NCBI GenBank assembly: GCA_945913025.1
Contig: CAMECJ010000006.1
Coordinates: 1 to 64,000 of the forward strand
Origin: an uncultured Elusimicrobia bacterium
GTDB taxonomy: Bacteria > Elusimicrobiota > Elusimicrobia > Elusimicrobiales > Elusimicrobiaceae
Length of the DNA stretch: 64,000 bases
Direction: 5' to 3'
Part shown: positions 16,941 to 25,570 of the stretch, one piece after another
Layout: each line of letters starts with the position of its first letter
Numbering within the stretch: position 1 is the first letter of the stretch
Notes under the pieces: generated by a model
The model's database searches: none
What the model was told of the DNA's origin: nothing
The model's input: the letters and a program-made list of their open reading frames with translations, nothing else
Program-made: the position numbers and the translations under genes

Positions 16941-17423
16941 TCAGCGGCAGAGGGGGGCGGTTTGGGCGCGGGCGGCTTTTAAGAGGTCGTCCGGATTAAT
17001 TTTAATTTGCAGGCCGCGTATGCCCGCGCTGATATAAATATAGTCCCATAAAATACAGTCTTCGTGGATAAAGGTGGGAAAGTGTTTTTTCATCCCGAGC
17101 GGGGAACACCCGCCGCGAATATATCCCGTCAGCGCAAAGAGTTCTTTCACGTGCACCATTTCGCACGATTTGTTGCCGCTGGCGCGTGCGGCGGCTTTTA
17201 AATCCAGTTCCGCGCCGCCGGAAATTACGCAGACAAACGGCCCCGTTTTATCCCCGCGCAAGACGAGGGTTTTATATACTTGGTCTATATTTTCGCCCAG
17301 TTCGGCCGCCACGTGCGCGGCGCTTAAATCTTCCTCGTTTACTTTGTACGGGATGAGTTCGTACGGGATGTTGAGTTCGTCCAGTTGGCGTGCGGCGTTT
17401 GTTTTGTGGATTTTTTCCTTCAT
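16941..17423 (-). CDS. YbaK/EbsC-type aminoacyl-tRNA deacylase (probable Cys-tRNA-Pro)
   Basis: A 160-residue protein from MKEKIHKTNAARQLDELNIPY. Family signatures are YKTLVLRG near 50, FVCVISGGAELDLKAAARASG near 65-85 and LTGYIRGGCSPLGMKKHFPTFI near 95-115. YbaK proteins remove Cys wrongly attached to tRNA-Pro; the related ProX removes Ala. The full YbaK pattern with GCSP favours Cys. TATAAT ends exactly 6 nt before ATG without a Shine-Dalgarno, so the mRNA is probably leaderless. The frame stays open upstream across the pilin 3 cassette promoter, but that part is not likely translated. Confidence 0.88.
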   Translation of the reverse strand: MKEKIHKTNAARQLDELNIPYELIPYKVNEEDLSAAHVAAELGENIDQVYKTLVLRGDKTGPFVCVISGGAELDLKAAARASGNKSCEMVHVKELFALTGYIRGGCSPLGMKKHFPTFIHEDCILWDYIYISAGIRGLQIKINPDDLLKAARAQTAPLCR

Positions 17424-17460
17424 ATTTAGATTATAGAATTTTTGCGGGAGACGCAGGGCC

Positions 17461-17488
17461 TTGATCCGTTTTTTTTTTTTGATAAACT
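17461..17488 (+). promoter_or_regulatory. Pilin-cassette promoter 3 with T12 spacer
   Basis: TTGATC (17461-17466), CG, twelve T (17469-17480), GA, TAAACT (17483-17488). The spacer is 16 bp. Confidence 0.75.
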
Positions 17489-17527
17489 GGGGATAAATCC
17501 ATGTTTGGCGGCGTTTTCCCCTTGTTA

Positions 17528-17605
17528 CGTCATTCCGTAAGGTTTTAGTACGGAATCTGCCGTTACGAAACAACAGATTCCCGATAGAAACATTCGGGAG
17601 TGACG
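17528..17605 (+). repeat. Type A palindromic leader of pilin 3
   Basis: CATTCCGTA pairs with TACGGAATC, and GATTCCCGA pairs with TCGGGAGTGAC. The two hairpins are in the opposite order to those at 8228-8306. Confidence 0.7.
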
Positions 17606-17648
17606 TAAGTATAGTAAGCCGCCAAACCGTATAAGGAGGATATATTCC

Positions 17649-18149
17649 ATGTATAAAAAACAAGGGTTTACGCTAATTGAATTGTTGGTTGTCGTATTAA
17701 TTATCGGCATTTTGTCTTCGGTGGCTGTGCCGCAGTACACCAAAGCCGTGGAAAAGAGTCGCGTGGCGGAGGCGTTACCAATGTTGAAAACGCTGCGGGA
17801 GCAACAGGCTTTGTGTTTTTTATCCCACGGTGAAGTACCCGAGTGTATGCAGGGGAATGAAGATGGAGATAATTTGTTTTCGATGGCAGATATCACTTTG
17901 CACGGGGAAACGGATCCGGATTGTGGCGATCCGGTTTGCGGTCCTGCCAGCAAAAATTTTGTCTATGCTTTGGACGGGCAATATATTTATGCCAATCGTC
18001 GCGGAGATAAATACTTTTTAGAAACGACGGCCCTGTCTGGTTCGGATTGTTTTAACAAGATTTGTTGTTCTAATATAGATGATTCTACAAATTGGTGCAA
18101 AATCATCGGTTTTACCAAACAAGAAGGTTATTTGTATCTACAGCCTTAG
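17649..18149 (+). CDS. Type IV pilin-like protein (class A), pilin 3
   Basis: A 166-residue prepilin with AAGGAGGA 8 nt before ATG. The leader MYKKQG precedes FTLIELLVVVLIIGIL, and SSVAVPQYTKAVEKSRVAEA follows. The variable region is Cys-rich, with paired Cys in DCGDPVCG, and ends CFNKICC, then WCKIIGFTKQ. Exported and disulfide-bonded by inference. It is convergent with uvrA, whose stop codon is 3 nt away, with no terminator between them. Confidence 0.9.
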   Translation: MYKKQGFTLIELLVVVLIIGILSSVAVPQYTKAVEKSRVAEALPMLKTLREQQALCFLSHGEVPECMQGNEDGDNLFSMADITLHGETDPDCGDPVCGPASKNFVYALDGQYIYANRRGDKYFLETTALSGSDCFNKICCSNIDDSTNWCKIIGFTKQEGYLYLQP

Positions 18150-18152
18150 TTT

Positions 18153-21107
18153 TTATTTTTTGGCGGGCTTTTTAGCGTTTGTTTTTTTAACTCTCGTTCC
18201 GGTTAGTTTCGGTTTTTCTTCCTGCCGTTCCGCCAGTGTAATGCCTTGCGCTTTCATAAACGCGTCCATTTCGTCTAGTTCCTTTTTAAGGTACTTGCCC
18301 GTATACGATCCGGCGCACGCGGCCACCTCGCGCGGTGTTCCTTCGCAAACAATTTGCCCGCCTTTGTCGCCCCCTTCGGGGCCGAGGTCAATCAGCCAGT
18401 CGGCTGTTTTAATAACGTCCAAATTATGCTCAATAATCAGCACCGTATTGCCTTTGTCCGCGAGGCCATGAAGCACCTGCAAGAGCTTATCAATATCGGC
18501 AAAATGGAGCCCCGTGGTGGGTTCGTCCAAAATATACAGCGTTTTGCCCGTGCCTTTGCGGGAAAGTTCGTCCGCCAGTTTGACGCGCTGCGCTTCGCCG
18601 CCCGAAAGCGTGGTGGCGGATTGGCCCAGTTTAATGTACCCGAGGCCCACGTCGTTAAGCGTTTTTAAATAGCGTTTGATTTTGGGAATCGCGTCAAAAA
18701 ATTCCAGTGCCTGCGATACGCTCATATCCAACACTTCGGCGATGTTTTTGCCTTTGAATTTTACCTGTAACGTGTCCTCGTTAAAGCGGTTGCCGTGGCA
18801 TTCTTCGCATTTGACGTAAATGTCGGGCAGAAACTGCATCTGTATTTTCAAAATCCCGTCGCCCTGGCATTTCTCGCACCGTCCGCCTTTGACGTTGAAC
18901 GAAAACCGCCCGGGTTTGTAACCGCGCCGCTTGGCTTCGGGCATTTCGGCGAACAAATCGCGGATGTGCGAAAATACGCCCGTATACGTGGCCGGGTTGC
19001 TGCGCGGCGTTTTGCCGATGGGGCTTTGGTCGACGATAATCACTTTGTCGATATTGTCGAGGCCGGTGATGATTTTGTGTTCGCCCGGCGCGTCTTTGGC
19101 GTTGTAAAATTTGCGCGCCAACGCGCGGTACAAAATTTGGTGGATAAGCGTACTTTTGCCCGAACCGGACACGCCCGTTACGCACACAAATTTACCGAGC
19201 GGAATTTTAACGTTGATGTTTTTTAAATTAAATTGTTTGGCTCCTTGGATTTCCAAGAACTTGCCGTTGCCTTTGCGCGGGGCCGCGGGGGGGAGAATCA
19301 TCTTCCGTCCGTTTAGGTACGAGGCGGTCAGCGACTTTTTGTCTTTCAAAAAGTCCGCCGTGTTTTCCGCCGCCACAATATTGCCCCCGTGTTCGCCCGC
19401 TGCGGGGCCGAGCTCCACCACGTAGTCGGCCGCCAAAATGGTGTCTTTGTCGTGCTCGACGATGATCAGCGTGTTGTCCAAATCCCGCAGATTTTTGAGC
19501 GTTTCAATCAGGCGGTCGTTGTCGCGCGAGTGAAGGCCGATGGTCGGCTCGTCCAGCACATACAGCACGCCCGTTAAGCCGGATCCGATTTGCGTGGCCA
19601 GGTGGATACGCTGGGCTTCGCCGCCGGACAAGGTTTGACTCATGCGGTTAAGCGTCAGGTACGAAAGGCCCACGCTGTTTAAAAAGCCGAGGCGCGCGTT
19701 GATTTCTTTTAGCACGTCTTTGGCAATGATTTTTTCGCGCTCGGTCAGTTGTAAATTTTTAAAAAATTCCACCGCCGCCGATACTTGTAAGGCCGTAATT
19801 TCGTTAATATTTTTTCCGTTTACGAGTACCGCCAAAGCTTCGGGTTTTAAGCGCGCGCCGCGGCAGACGGGGCAGGTAACCTCGTGCATAAAGCGGTTGT
19901 AGACTTCCTCTTTTACAAAATCGCTTTCGCTTTCGGAGTGGCGTCTTTGCAAATTGGTAATTACGCCTTCAAACTCCTGTTCTCCGCCGGAAATGAGCGA
20001 GGTATAACTCGCACCGCCCGTGCCGTAAAGCAGTAAATCGCGCTGCGTTTTGGGCAGTTCCCGCCACGGCGTGTTCATATTGATTTTGTTGCGGCGGCAG
20101 ACTTGGCGCAGAATATCATAATAGTATTCGCTCCACGAGTTTTTCCAGCGGTGGGTTCTTGTGGTAACCGGATTATCCCACGCGGCGATAGCGCCCTCGT
20201 TAATGGAAATGGTCGGATTCGGCACGACGAGGTTCTCCGCCACTTCGATTTTAACGCCTAACCCGTTACATTCGGGGCACGCGCCGTAAGGCGAGTTGAA
20301 CGAAAATAACCGCGGTTCCAGTTCGCTGAACCCAATCCCGCAATGCGCGCAGGCGTTGCTTTCGCTGTACGTAAAATCCACAGGGTTTTTATCAACCGTT
20401 TCCAAAATATGCACCAAGCCCTGCGCGTATTTTAACGCGGCTTCCAAACTTTCCACCAAGCGTTCTCGGTCAAATTCGTCCACGTAAATTTCGTCCGCTA
20501 CAAGTTCAATGGTGTGCTTTTTGTAGCGTTCCAAAGTGGGGGTATGGTCTAAAGAGATAATTTCGCCGTTTACGCGCGCTTTAACGTATCCCTCTTTTTT
20601 AAACCTGGCGAAAAGTTCTTCGTACGTGCCCGCGCGGCCCCGTACGACGGGAGCCAAAATATAGAGCGTTTTGTCCGCAAATTTTTTCAAAATGTCCTGC
20701 GCGATGCCCTGCACGCTCCAAGCTTCCACTTCGCGTCCGCATTGGGGGCAGTGACGGCGGCCGATACGCGCAAACAACAATCGCAGGTAGTCGTAAATTT
20801 CCGTAACAGTGGCCACCGTGGAGCGCGGATTTTTTGAGGGGTTACGCTGTTCAATGGATATAGCGGGGGATAACCCTTCAATGTGCTCTACGTCCGGCTT
20901 TTCCATTAAATCCAAAAACTGGCGCGCATAGGCGGACATGCTTTCCACATACCGGCGCTGGCCTTCGGCGTAAATAGTGTCGAACGCCAGCGAACTTTTG
21001 CCGGAGCCGGACAGCCCCGTTACTACGACCATTTTGCCTTTGGGCAGTTCTACAGTAATGTTTTTTAAATTGTGGCCCTTGGCCCCGATGACTTTAATGC
21101 TCTTCAT
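18153..21107 (-). CDS. uvrA: Excinuclease ABC subunit A
   Basis: A 984-residue protein, slightly longer than usual because of a basic C-terminal tail ([16 protein letters not shown]). UvrA is the damage-sensing ATPase of nucleotide excision repair and acts as a dimer with UvrB. The first Walker A is [12 protein letters not shown] near residue 33 and the second [11 protein letters not shown] near 640. Zinc-finger cysteines appear in CPQCGRE, CAHCGIG/CPEC and [12 protein letters not shown]. Both ABC signatures (LSGGEAQRI and LSGGEAQRV) and both DEP Walker B sites are intact. AAAGG precedes ATG. Confidence 0.98.
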   Translation of the reverse strand: MKSIKVIGAKGHNLKNITVELPKGKMVVVTGLSGSGKSSLAFDTIYAEGQRRYVESMSAYARQFLDLMEKPDVEHIEGLSPAISIEQRNPSKNPRSTVATVTEIYDYLRLLFARIGRRHCPQCGREVEAWSVQGIAQDILKKFADKTLYILAPVVRGRAGTYEELFARFKKEGYVKARVNGEIISLDHTPTLERYKKHTIELVADEIYVDEFDRERLVESLEAALKYAQGLVHILETVDKNPVDFTYSESNACAHCGIGFSELEPRLFSFNSPYGACPECNGLGVKIEVAENLVVPNPTISINEGAIAAWDNPVTTRTHRWKNSWSEYYYDILRQVCRRNKINMNTPWRELPKTQRDLLLYGTGGASYTSLISGGEQEFEGVITNLQRRHSESESDFVKEEVYNRFMHEVTCPVCRGARLKPEALAVLVNGKNINEITALQVSAAVEFFKNLQLTEREKIIAKDVLKEINARLGFLNSVGLSYLTLNRMSQTLSGGEAQRIHLATQIGSGLTGVLYVLDEPTIGLHSRDNDRLIETLKNLRDLDNTLIIVEHDKDTILAADYVVELGPAAGEHGGNIVAAENTADFLKDKKSLTASYLNGRKMILPPAAPRKGNGKFLEIQGAKQFNLKNINVKIPLGKFVCVTGVSGSGKSTLIHQILYRALARKFYNAKDAPGEHKIITGLDNIDKVIIVDQSPIGKTPRSNPATYTGVFSHIRDLFAEMPEAKRRGYKPGRFSFNVKGGRCEKCQGDGILKIQMQFLPDIYVKCEECHGNRFNEDTLQVKFKGKNIAEVLDMSVSQALEFFDAIPKIKRYLKTLNDVGLGYIKLGQSATTLSGGEAQRVKLADELSRKGTGKTLYILDEPTTGLHFADIDKLLQVLHGLADKGNTVLIIEHNLDVIKTADWLIDLGPEGGDKGGQIVCEGTPREVAACAGSYTGKYLKKELDEMDAFMKAQGITLAERQEEKPKLTGTRVKKTNAKKPAKK

Positions 21108-21125
21108 AAATTTAACCTTTCAAGG

Positions 21126-21168
21126 GAAACAAACACCCACGCGGGTATGGCTGGGGGCGCGGGTGTTT
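21126..21168 (+). terminator. Terminator-like hairpin between divergent uvrA and membrane protein gene
   Basis: ACACCCACGCG pairs with CGCGGGTGT across a G-rich loop, followed by six T on the + strand. It lies in a divergent intergenic region, so it is either an attenuator for the + strand gene or insulates against antisense transcription from uvrA. Confidence 0.45.
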
Positions 21169-21221
21169 TTTATACAAATAAATTATATAATTTATTTAAC
21201 TTATTTTCTCGGAGTATGCGC

Positions 21222-22280
21222 GTGAAAAAGCCGCTTAAATTTTTATGCTATTCGCTGGGCGTGGCGCTGTCTATAGGCTTAATCGCCTTTATGGTGTATC
21301 AGGCTAAGGACAGTTTTGTAAAAATCTGGCAAAGCGTACAGACGGGGTTCTTATTCCTTTCCATTCTGTCTTCCGTATTGATTTACGTGGCAATGGGGCT
21401 GAGCCTGTATGAAGTGCTGCGCGTAATGGGGCGCAAAATCAGCAAGAGCGCGGCTATCGGTATTGCCCTTGTTTCAACGACGGTAAATTATGTGGTATCC
21501 TCGTTCGGCGCAAGCGGGTTTGCCTTGCGCGCGCATTTGCTGAATCGCCGCCGCGTGCCGTTCGGCACGTGCGTAACGGCCAGTATCGTGATTACCGTGC
21601 TGCTGTATTTCGTGCTGGCGGTGATCATTTTGCAAGGATCCGTGTTGATGCTTTTTAATTCGTCAGCCACAACGGCGCAGCTTTTGAAAAATTTTTCGCT
21701 TATTTTGGTGATGTGCGCCGTGTGCGTGGTGGTAACCGCGTTTTTATTTAACGACGAATGGCGTTCCAAATGGCTGCGCAAAACGTTCCGTTTGATGAAT
21801 AAAGTGCTGTATCACATGTTCCGCGCGTTAATCCCCAAAGGAAAATACGACGATTTTATGGACCAGCTGGACGAGGGAATTGATTTGATCCATAAAAAGA
21901 AAAACAAAATGACGGGCGCGATTGTATACGTCTGCGCCGACTGGCTGTTTACCATTATGGTATTGTACTTTGCGTTCCGCGCCGTGGGCGTGCATATTTC
22001 TGCAGGGGTATTGGTGGCCGGTTTTGCCGTCGGTATGGTAACGACGCTTATCCCGCTGCTGCCCGGGGGGCTCGGCGCGATGGAACTGGCGATGACAGCC
22101 GTCTTTTCCCAAATGGGCATTGACTGGGATGCCGCCTTAATGGCTACGCTCATTTACCGCGTGGTGTATTATATTCTGCCCGGAATCGTAAGCATTTTTA
22201 TTTATTGGGGTTTGCAGCTTTCGTCCTCTCCCGTGAAACCAAAACACCCGAAAGGAGCCTTGTATGAAAGAAAGAATTAA
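21222..22280 (+). CDS. YbhN / lysylphosphatidylglycerol-synthase-type membrane protein
   Basis: About 352 residues with eight or so membrane helices. The pattern matches the LPG_synthase_TM (YbhN, flippase-like) family: [18 protein letters not shown] near residues 90-107 and [20 protein letters not shown] near 280-300. Family members move or modify membrane lipids; the catalytic LPG synthase domain is absent here. The first ATG (21216) is only 1 nt from GGAG, so GTG at 21222, 7 nt from GGAG, is the better start. The end overlaps the next gene by 17 nt, and four genes follow in the same direction without gaps. Confidence 0.8.
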   Translation: MKKPLKFLCYSLGVALSIGLIAFMVYQAKDSFVKIWQSVQTGFLFLSILSSVLIYVAMGLSLYEVLRVMGRKISKSAAIGIALVSTTVNYVVSSFGASGFALRAHLLNRRRVPFGTCVTASIVITVLLYFVLAVIILQGSVLMLFNSSATTAQLLKNFSLILVMCAVCVVVTAFLFNDEWRSKWLRKTFRLMNKVLYHMFRALIPKGKYDDFMDQLDEGIDLIHKKKNKMTGAIVYVCADWLFTIMVLYFAFRAVGVHISAGVLVAGFAVGMVTTLIPLLPGGLGAMELAMTAVFSQMGIDWDAALMATLIYRVVYYILPGIVSIFIYWGLQLSSSPVKPKHPKGALYERKN

Positions 22281-22779
22281 CGAACTGGTGCCTAAAACCA
22301 GCCCGTCCTGTTTTATCCATAAAACGGCCGTTATCATCGGCGACGTGGCGATTGGGGACAATGTGTCCGTCTGGCCCTGTGCCGTGCTGCGCGGAGACAT
22401 TGCGTCCATTTCCGTGGGGGAAAACTCCAACATTCAGGAAAACGCATGCGTGCACGTCAATTACGGCTGCCCAGCCGTTATCGGCAAGGGCGTGAGCGTC
22501 GGGCACGGGGCGGTGGTGCACGGCAGCAAAATCGGCGACAACTGCTTAATCGGCATGAACGCCGTGGTAATGGAAAGCGAAATCGGCCCCAACTGCATTA
22601 TCGGCGCGGGCGCGGTTGTTCCGGCGGGGAAAAATATCCCTGCGGGGTCGCTGGTGATGGGTGTTCCTGCCAAAGTGGTGCGCCGGCTGGAAGAGGACGA
22701 GGTAAACGGCATTATCAAAAATGCGCGCGAATACGCGGCCGCCGTACGGCTGTACAAAGACCATTGCGAAGAAATTTAA
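22264..22779 (+). CDS. Gamma-carbonic-anhydrase-family hexapeptide protein (YrdA-like)
   Basis: A 171-residue left-handed beta-helix protein with repeating hexapeptides (IGDVAIGDNVSVWPCAVLRGD, IGKGVSVGHGAVVHG, IGDNCLIGMNAVV). Metal-ligand histidines typical of the family are present (HVN near 61, GHGAVVHG near 80-86). YrdA proteins bind Zn or Fe, but carbonic anhydrase activity is not shown for most. It starts inside the end of the membrane protein gene and is followed 1 nt later by the response regulator gene, so all are one operon. Confidence 0.88.
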   Translation: MKERINELVPKTSPSCFIHKTAVIIGDVAIGDNVSVWPCAVLRGDIASISVGENSNIQENACVHVNYGCPAVIGKGVSVGHGAVVHGSKIGDNCLIGMNAVVMESEIGPNCIIGAGAVVPAGKNIPAGSLVMGVPAKVVRRLEEDEVNGIIKNAREYAAAVRLYKDHCEEI

Positions 22780-22780
22780 T

Positions 22781-23146
22781 ATGAAAAAAGTAGTGCTGAT
22801 TGAAGATTCAAAAGTGCTCGGCCAGGCGCTTTCCGGCGCATTAAAAGTGGAAGGCGTGGAAGTTTTTTGGGCGGAAAACGGCGTGGCGGGCGTGAGCCTT
22901 GCCAAACAGGTGAAGCCGGACCTTATTCTGCTTGATTTAATGCTTCCCAAATTAAGCGGGTTTGAAGTCTGCAAATTGTTAAAAACCGACAACGGCACGT
23001 GGCGGATTCCCATTGTAATTATGTCCACGCTGTCGGACCCGCAGTCGCGCGACCGCGCCATGGAAGCCGGCGCCGACTATTTTATTCCCAAACCGTACGA
23101 TTTGGCCTCTACAATGGCCGAAATTAAAAAACATTTAAAATTATAG
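22781..23146 (+). CDS. Single-domain response regulator (CheY-like)
   Basis: A 121-residue receiver domain without an output domain. Acidic pocket ED near residues 8-9 (LIEDSKV), phospho-acceptor Asp in LILLDLMLPKLSG near 53, Thr/Ser in IVIMSTLSDPQ near 82 and Lys in FIPKPYD near 105 are all present. It probably signals by protein contact. No histidine kinase lies nearby. The next gene, a TPR protein 8 nt downstream, is a candidate partner by position only. Confidence 0.9.
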   Translation: MKKVVLIEDSKVLGQALSGALKVEGVEVFWAENGVAGVSLAKQVKPDLILLDLMLPKLSGFEVCKLLKTDNGTWRIPIVIMSTLSDPQSRDRAMEAGADYFIPKPYDLASTMAEIKKHLKL

Positions 23147-23154
23147 GAGAGTCT

Positions 23155-24252
23155 ATGCCCGCAGCTGCCAAAAAAACAACGAAAAAAACCGCCGCCAAAC
23201 CGGATTTGGCGGAAATTGAAGCGTTGTTGGAAGAGAATAAACCTTCGGACGCTTTGCAAAAATTATCCGCCGCGCGCACAAAAGACGCTTCCGGTTGGTT
23301 TTTAACGGGCGAAGCGCAGCGTCAGCTCGGTTCGTTTGAGGATGCGCTCAAAAGTTATGCCAAGGCGCTCGGCGTTGCGGACGAAGCCGAAACGCGTATG
23401 GACATTCTGCTGGCGATGGCCGCCTGCTACCGCACCTTGGGGCATTCTTCCGCCGCGTACGAACTGGCCGAGGACGCGTTAAAAATGGCGCAGGAATTGG
23501 AATACGACGAATTTACCGTGCGTGCAATGCAGGAAATGGGGATGGCCCTGCGCGCGTGGGGACGCTTGGAAGAAGCCCTTGATTTATTGGACGCCGTTTT
23601 GTCTGCCTACACCCAACAGAAAGATTACGCCGGTATGAGCTTTATTTGCTGGGCCAAGGGCGGAATTTTTCGCCTTCAAGGTCATTTTGAAGAAGGTATC
23701 GCCCAGTTTAAAAAAGCCATTACGCTTGCCAAAAAAGCGGGCGATGATATCAGCGTAGCCTACGGGCATTGCGGGCTGGCCGGTATCAGCCGCATTTGCG
23801 GGAAAATCGACGATTGCGTGAAAAATTACCAACTGGCGGAGAAAATCTTCCGCAAAAGCGAAGATTTGTTCGGCAAAGCCTATACCAACTGCGGTATGGC
23901 CAACGGCTTGCGCCAGCAGGGCAAGTATGACGTGGCGCTGCGGCATTATAACGTAGCCGACAAATTGTATTCCGCCATTAACGATACGGTGGACCTCGGG
24001 TTTGTAAAATGGGGCCGCGCCGATATTTTAAAACGCAAAAATAAAATGGCCGCCGCGCTGAAAGATTTGGAAGAAGCCAAAACGCTGTTTGACAATTCCG
24101 ACGAAATGCGCGGGCAGATTTTAACCAAATTGTCCTTGGCGCAGGTGCTGTACGCGATGGGACGCACGGAAGAGGCCGAGGAACTTTACGACGCAGGCGT
24201 CAAACAGGCGCGCGCCGAAGGCTTGCACACGTATTTGGAAAGCTACACTTGA
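23155..24252 (+). CDS. TPR-repeat protein
   Basis: A 365-residue protein preceded by AGGAGA. The N-terminus is basic and rich in Lys/Ala (AAAKKTTKKTAAKPD). From about residue 45 on it consists of about seven or eight TPR helical pairs (for example GEAQRQLGSFEDALKSYAKAL and CGMANGLRQQGKYDVALRHY). There is no signal peptide, so it is probably cytoplasmic and a protein-interaction scaffold. It is the last gene of the operon and is followed by a terminator. Function is not known. Confidence 0.85.
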   Translation: MPAAAKKTTKKTAAKPDLAEIEALLEENKPSDALQKLSAARTKDASGWFLTGEAQRQLGSFEDALKSYAKALGVADEAETRMDILLAMAACYRTLGHSSAAYELAEDALKMAQELEYDEFTVRAMQEMGMALRAWGRLEEALDLLDAVLSAYTQQKDYAGMSFICWAKGGIFRLQGHFEEGIAQFKKAITLAKKAGDDISVAYGHCGLAGISRICGKIDDCVKNYQLAEKIFRKSEDLFGKAYTNCGMANGLRQQGKYDVALRHYNVADKLYSAINDTVDLGFVKWGRADILKRKNKMAAALKDLEEAKTLFDNSDEMRGQILTKLSLAQVLYAMGRTEEAEELYDAGVKQARAEGLHTYLESYT

Positions 24253-24278
24253 TAAAAACGGTACAGTTTAACATACGC

Positions 24279-24311
24279 AAAACGGATAAGCGGTTTGGCT
24301 TATCCGTTTTG
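24279..24311 (+). terminator. Terminator after the TPR gene
   Basis: AAAACGGATAAGC pairs with GCTTATCCGTTTT. Confidence 0.85.
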
Positions 24312-24360
24312 TATATTATGAGACGCTCCAACGGCCTTTCAGTTCAATTTTTTGCAGGTC

Positions 24361-24388
24361 TTGACCCGTTTTTTTTTTTTGATAAATT
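24361..24388 (+). promoter_or_regulatory. Pilin-cassette promoter 4 with T12 spacer
   Basis: TTGACC (24361-24366), CG, twelve T (24369-24380), GA, TAAATT (24383-24388). The leader is only about 30 nt and lacks the repeats of other cassettes. It contains GGATATATCC over the ribosome site, a palindrome that could hide it. Confidence 0.75.
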
Positions 24389-24425
24389 GGGATTATGACT
24401 TCTTTTATAAGGGGGGATATATCCT

Positions 24426-24899
24426 ATGTATCAAAAACGCGGATTTACGCTTATTGAGTTGTTAGTTGTCGTATTAATTATCGGCATATTATCATCGGTA
24501 GCGTTGCCGCAATACCAAAAAGCGGTGGAAAAATCGCGTGCTGTACAAGCGGTAGTGTTAGTTAAAAGTATTCGCGATGCGGCAGAAGTATATTATATGG
24601 CGAACGGTACATATCCGTCCTCAATTGATGATTTGGATATAGAACGTCCCGCTATGGTAAAAGGTTTTGCGTGGGATGGTAGTTGGGAATGGAAAGAGGG
24701 GCGTTTTTCGTTACAACATACCTCCCCTTATTATTTGATTATTGCCAGCGGTGCAGAACGAACTTCTATATCAATGGAGTTTCTAAAGGGAAAAATTTAC
24801 TGTTGGAGCGACGATGCAGACGGAATCCAAATGTGCAAAAGCATCGGTATGCGGAAAGTGGAGGGAATAGCTTACAGAGGGGAATTTTGGGAATTATAA
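24426..24899 (+). CDS. Type IV pilin-like protein (class A), pilin 4
   Basis: A 157-residue prepilin. The leader MYQKRG precedes FTLIELLVVVLIIGIL, and SSVALPQYQKAVEKSRAVQA follows. The C-terminal part has YCWSDDADGIQMCKSIGM, the class A Cys pair. A G-rich ribosome site lies just upstream. The promoter cassette is the shortest in the window and a terminator follows, so this is a self-contained module of about 590 bp. Confidence 0.9.
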   Translation: MYQKRGFTLIELLVVVLIIGILSSVALPQYQKAVEKSRAVQAVVLVKSIRDAAEVYYMANGTYPSSIDDLDIERPAMVKGFAWDGSWEWKEGRFSLQHTSPYYLIIASGAERTSISMEFLKGKIYCWSDDADGIQMCKSIGMRKVEGIAYRGEFWEL

Positions 24900-24913
24900 C
24901 AAACTGAAAATCA

Positions 24914-24946
24914 AAAACACCCCGGATATTACCCGAGGTGTTTTTT
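24914..24946 (+). terminator. Terminator after pilin 4
   Basis: AAAACACCCCGG pairs imperfectly with CCCGAGGTGTTTT, followed by T residues. Confidence 0.75.
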
Positions 24947-25022
24947 GTGTATAAAAATCCCCCGGCAGAACCGAGGGGTAATGTGTAAAAGCACTGTAAA
25001 GCGTTGCCAAACCGTAAACGCG

Positions 25023-25400
25023 TTAGTCGTTGTGTTTTTCGGTTGAGTGCTGGCAGTTTACGCAATAACGCGCAAAAGGAAGCGCTTTAATGCGTTTTTT
25101 GGGAATCGGCTGGCGGCAGTATTCGCACGTGCCGTAAATCCCTTTGTCAATTTTGCGCAAAGCCGCTTCGATTTGTTCAATCGTATTATGGGCATTGCCG
25201 GAAAGTTCAAACAAAATTTCTTTATCCAAGCTGCGGGAAGCATCGTCAATAGGATCGCCCACTTCGGCTTCGGGCATATCTAAATTTTTTTTATCTTTAA
25301 GCCGCGCGGCGGCTTCTTCTTTTTGGGCGAGCAGGTGCTGCTTAATTTCTTTTAGTTCGGCAGCGGTAAGCGTTTCTTTGTTAGCTTGTTTCATAACCAT
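25023..25400 (-). CDS. DksA/TraR-family zinc-finger regulator
   Basis: A 125-residue protein from MVMKQANKE. A long coiled-coil hairpin (about 10-80) is followed by the DksA/TraR zinc finger YGTCEYCRQPIPKKRIKALPFARYCVNC, all four Cys present. DksA-type proteins insert into the RNA polymerase secondary channel and work with ppGpp. Short relatives in Firmicutes (YocK/YteA) have the same layout, so DksA-like is safer than DksA. GAGG lies upstream of the chosen start; the frame stays open further upstream. Confidence 0.85.
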   Translation of the reverse strand: MVMKQANKETLTAAELKEIKQHLLAQKEEAAARLKDKKNLDMPEAEVGDPIDDASRSLDKEILFELSGNAHNTIEQIEAALRKIDKGIYGTCEYCRQPIPKKRIKALPFARYCVNCQHSTEKHND

Positions 25401-25570
25401 ATCACAATCCTCTGAATCGGTAAAATCGGCGCGCTGGTGCAATATACTCCGGACGCTGTTTGATAGTTTAGCAAAGTACGCTTGTTTTTTCAACCCCCGC
25501 GCGCCAACGGACAAACGGCTCTCTAATTGTTATAATGGAAGAAGCCCCTTGTTAGGAGAAAATTTACTTT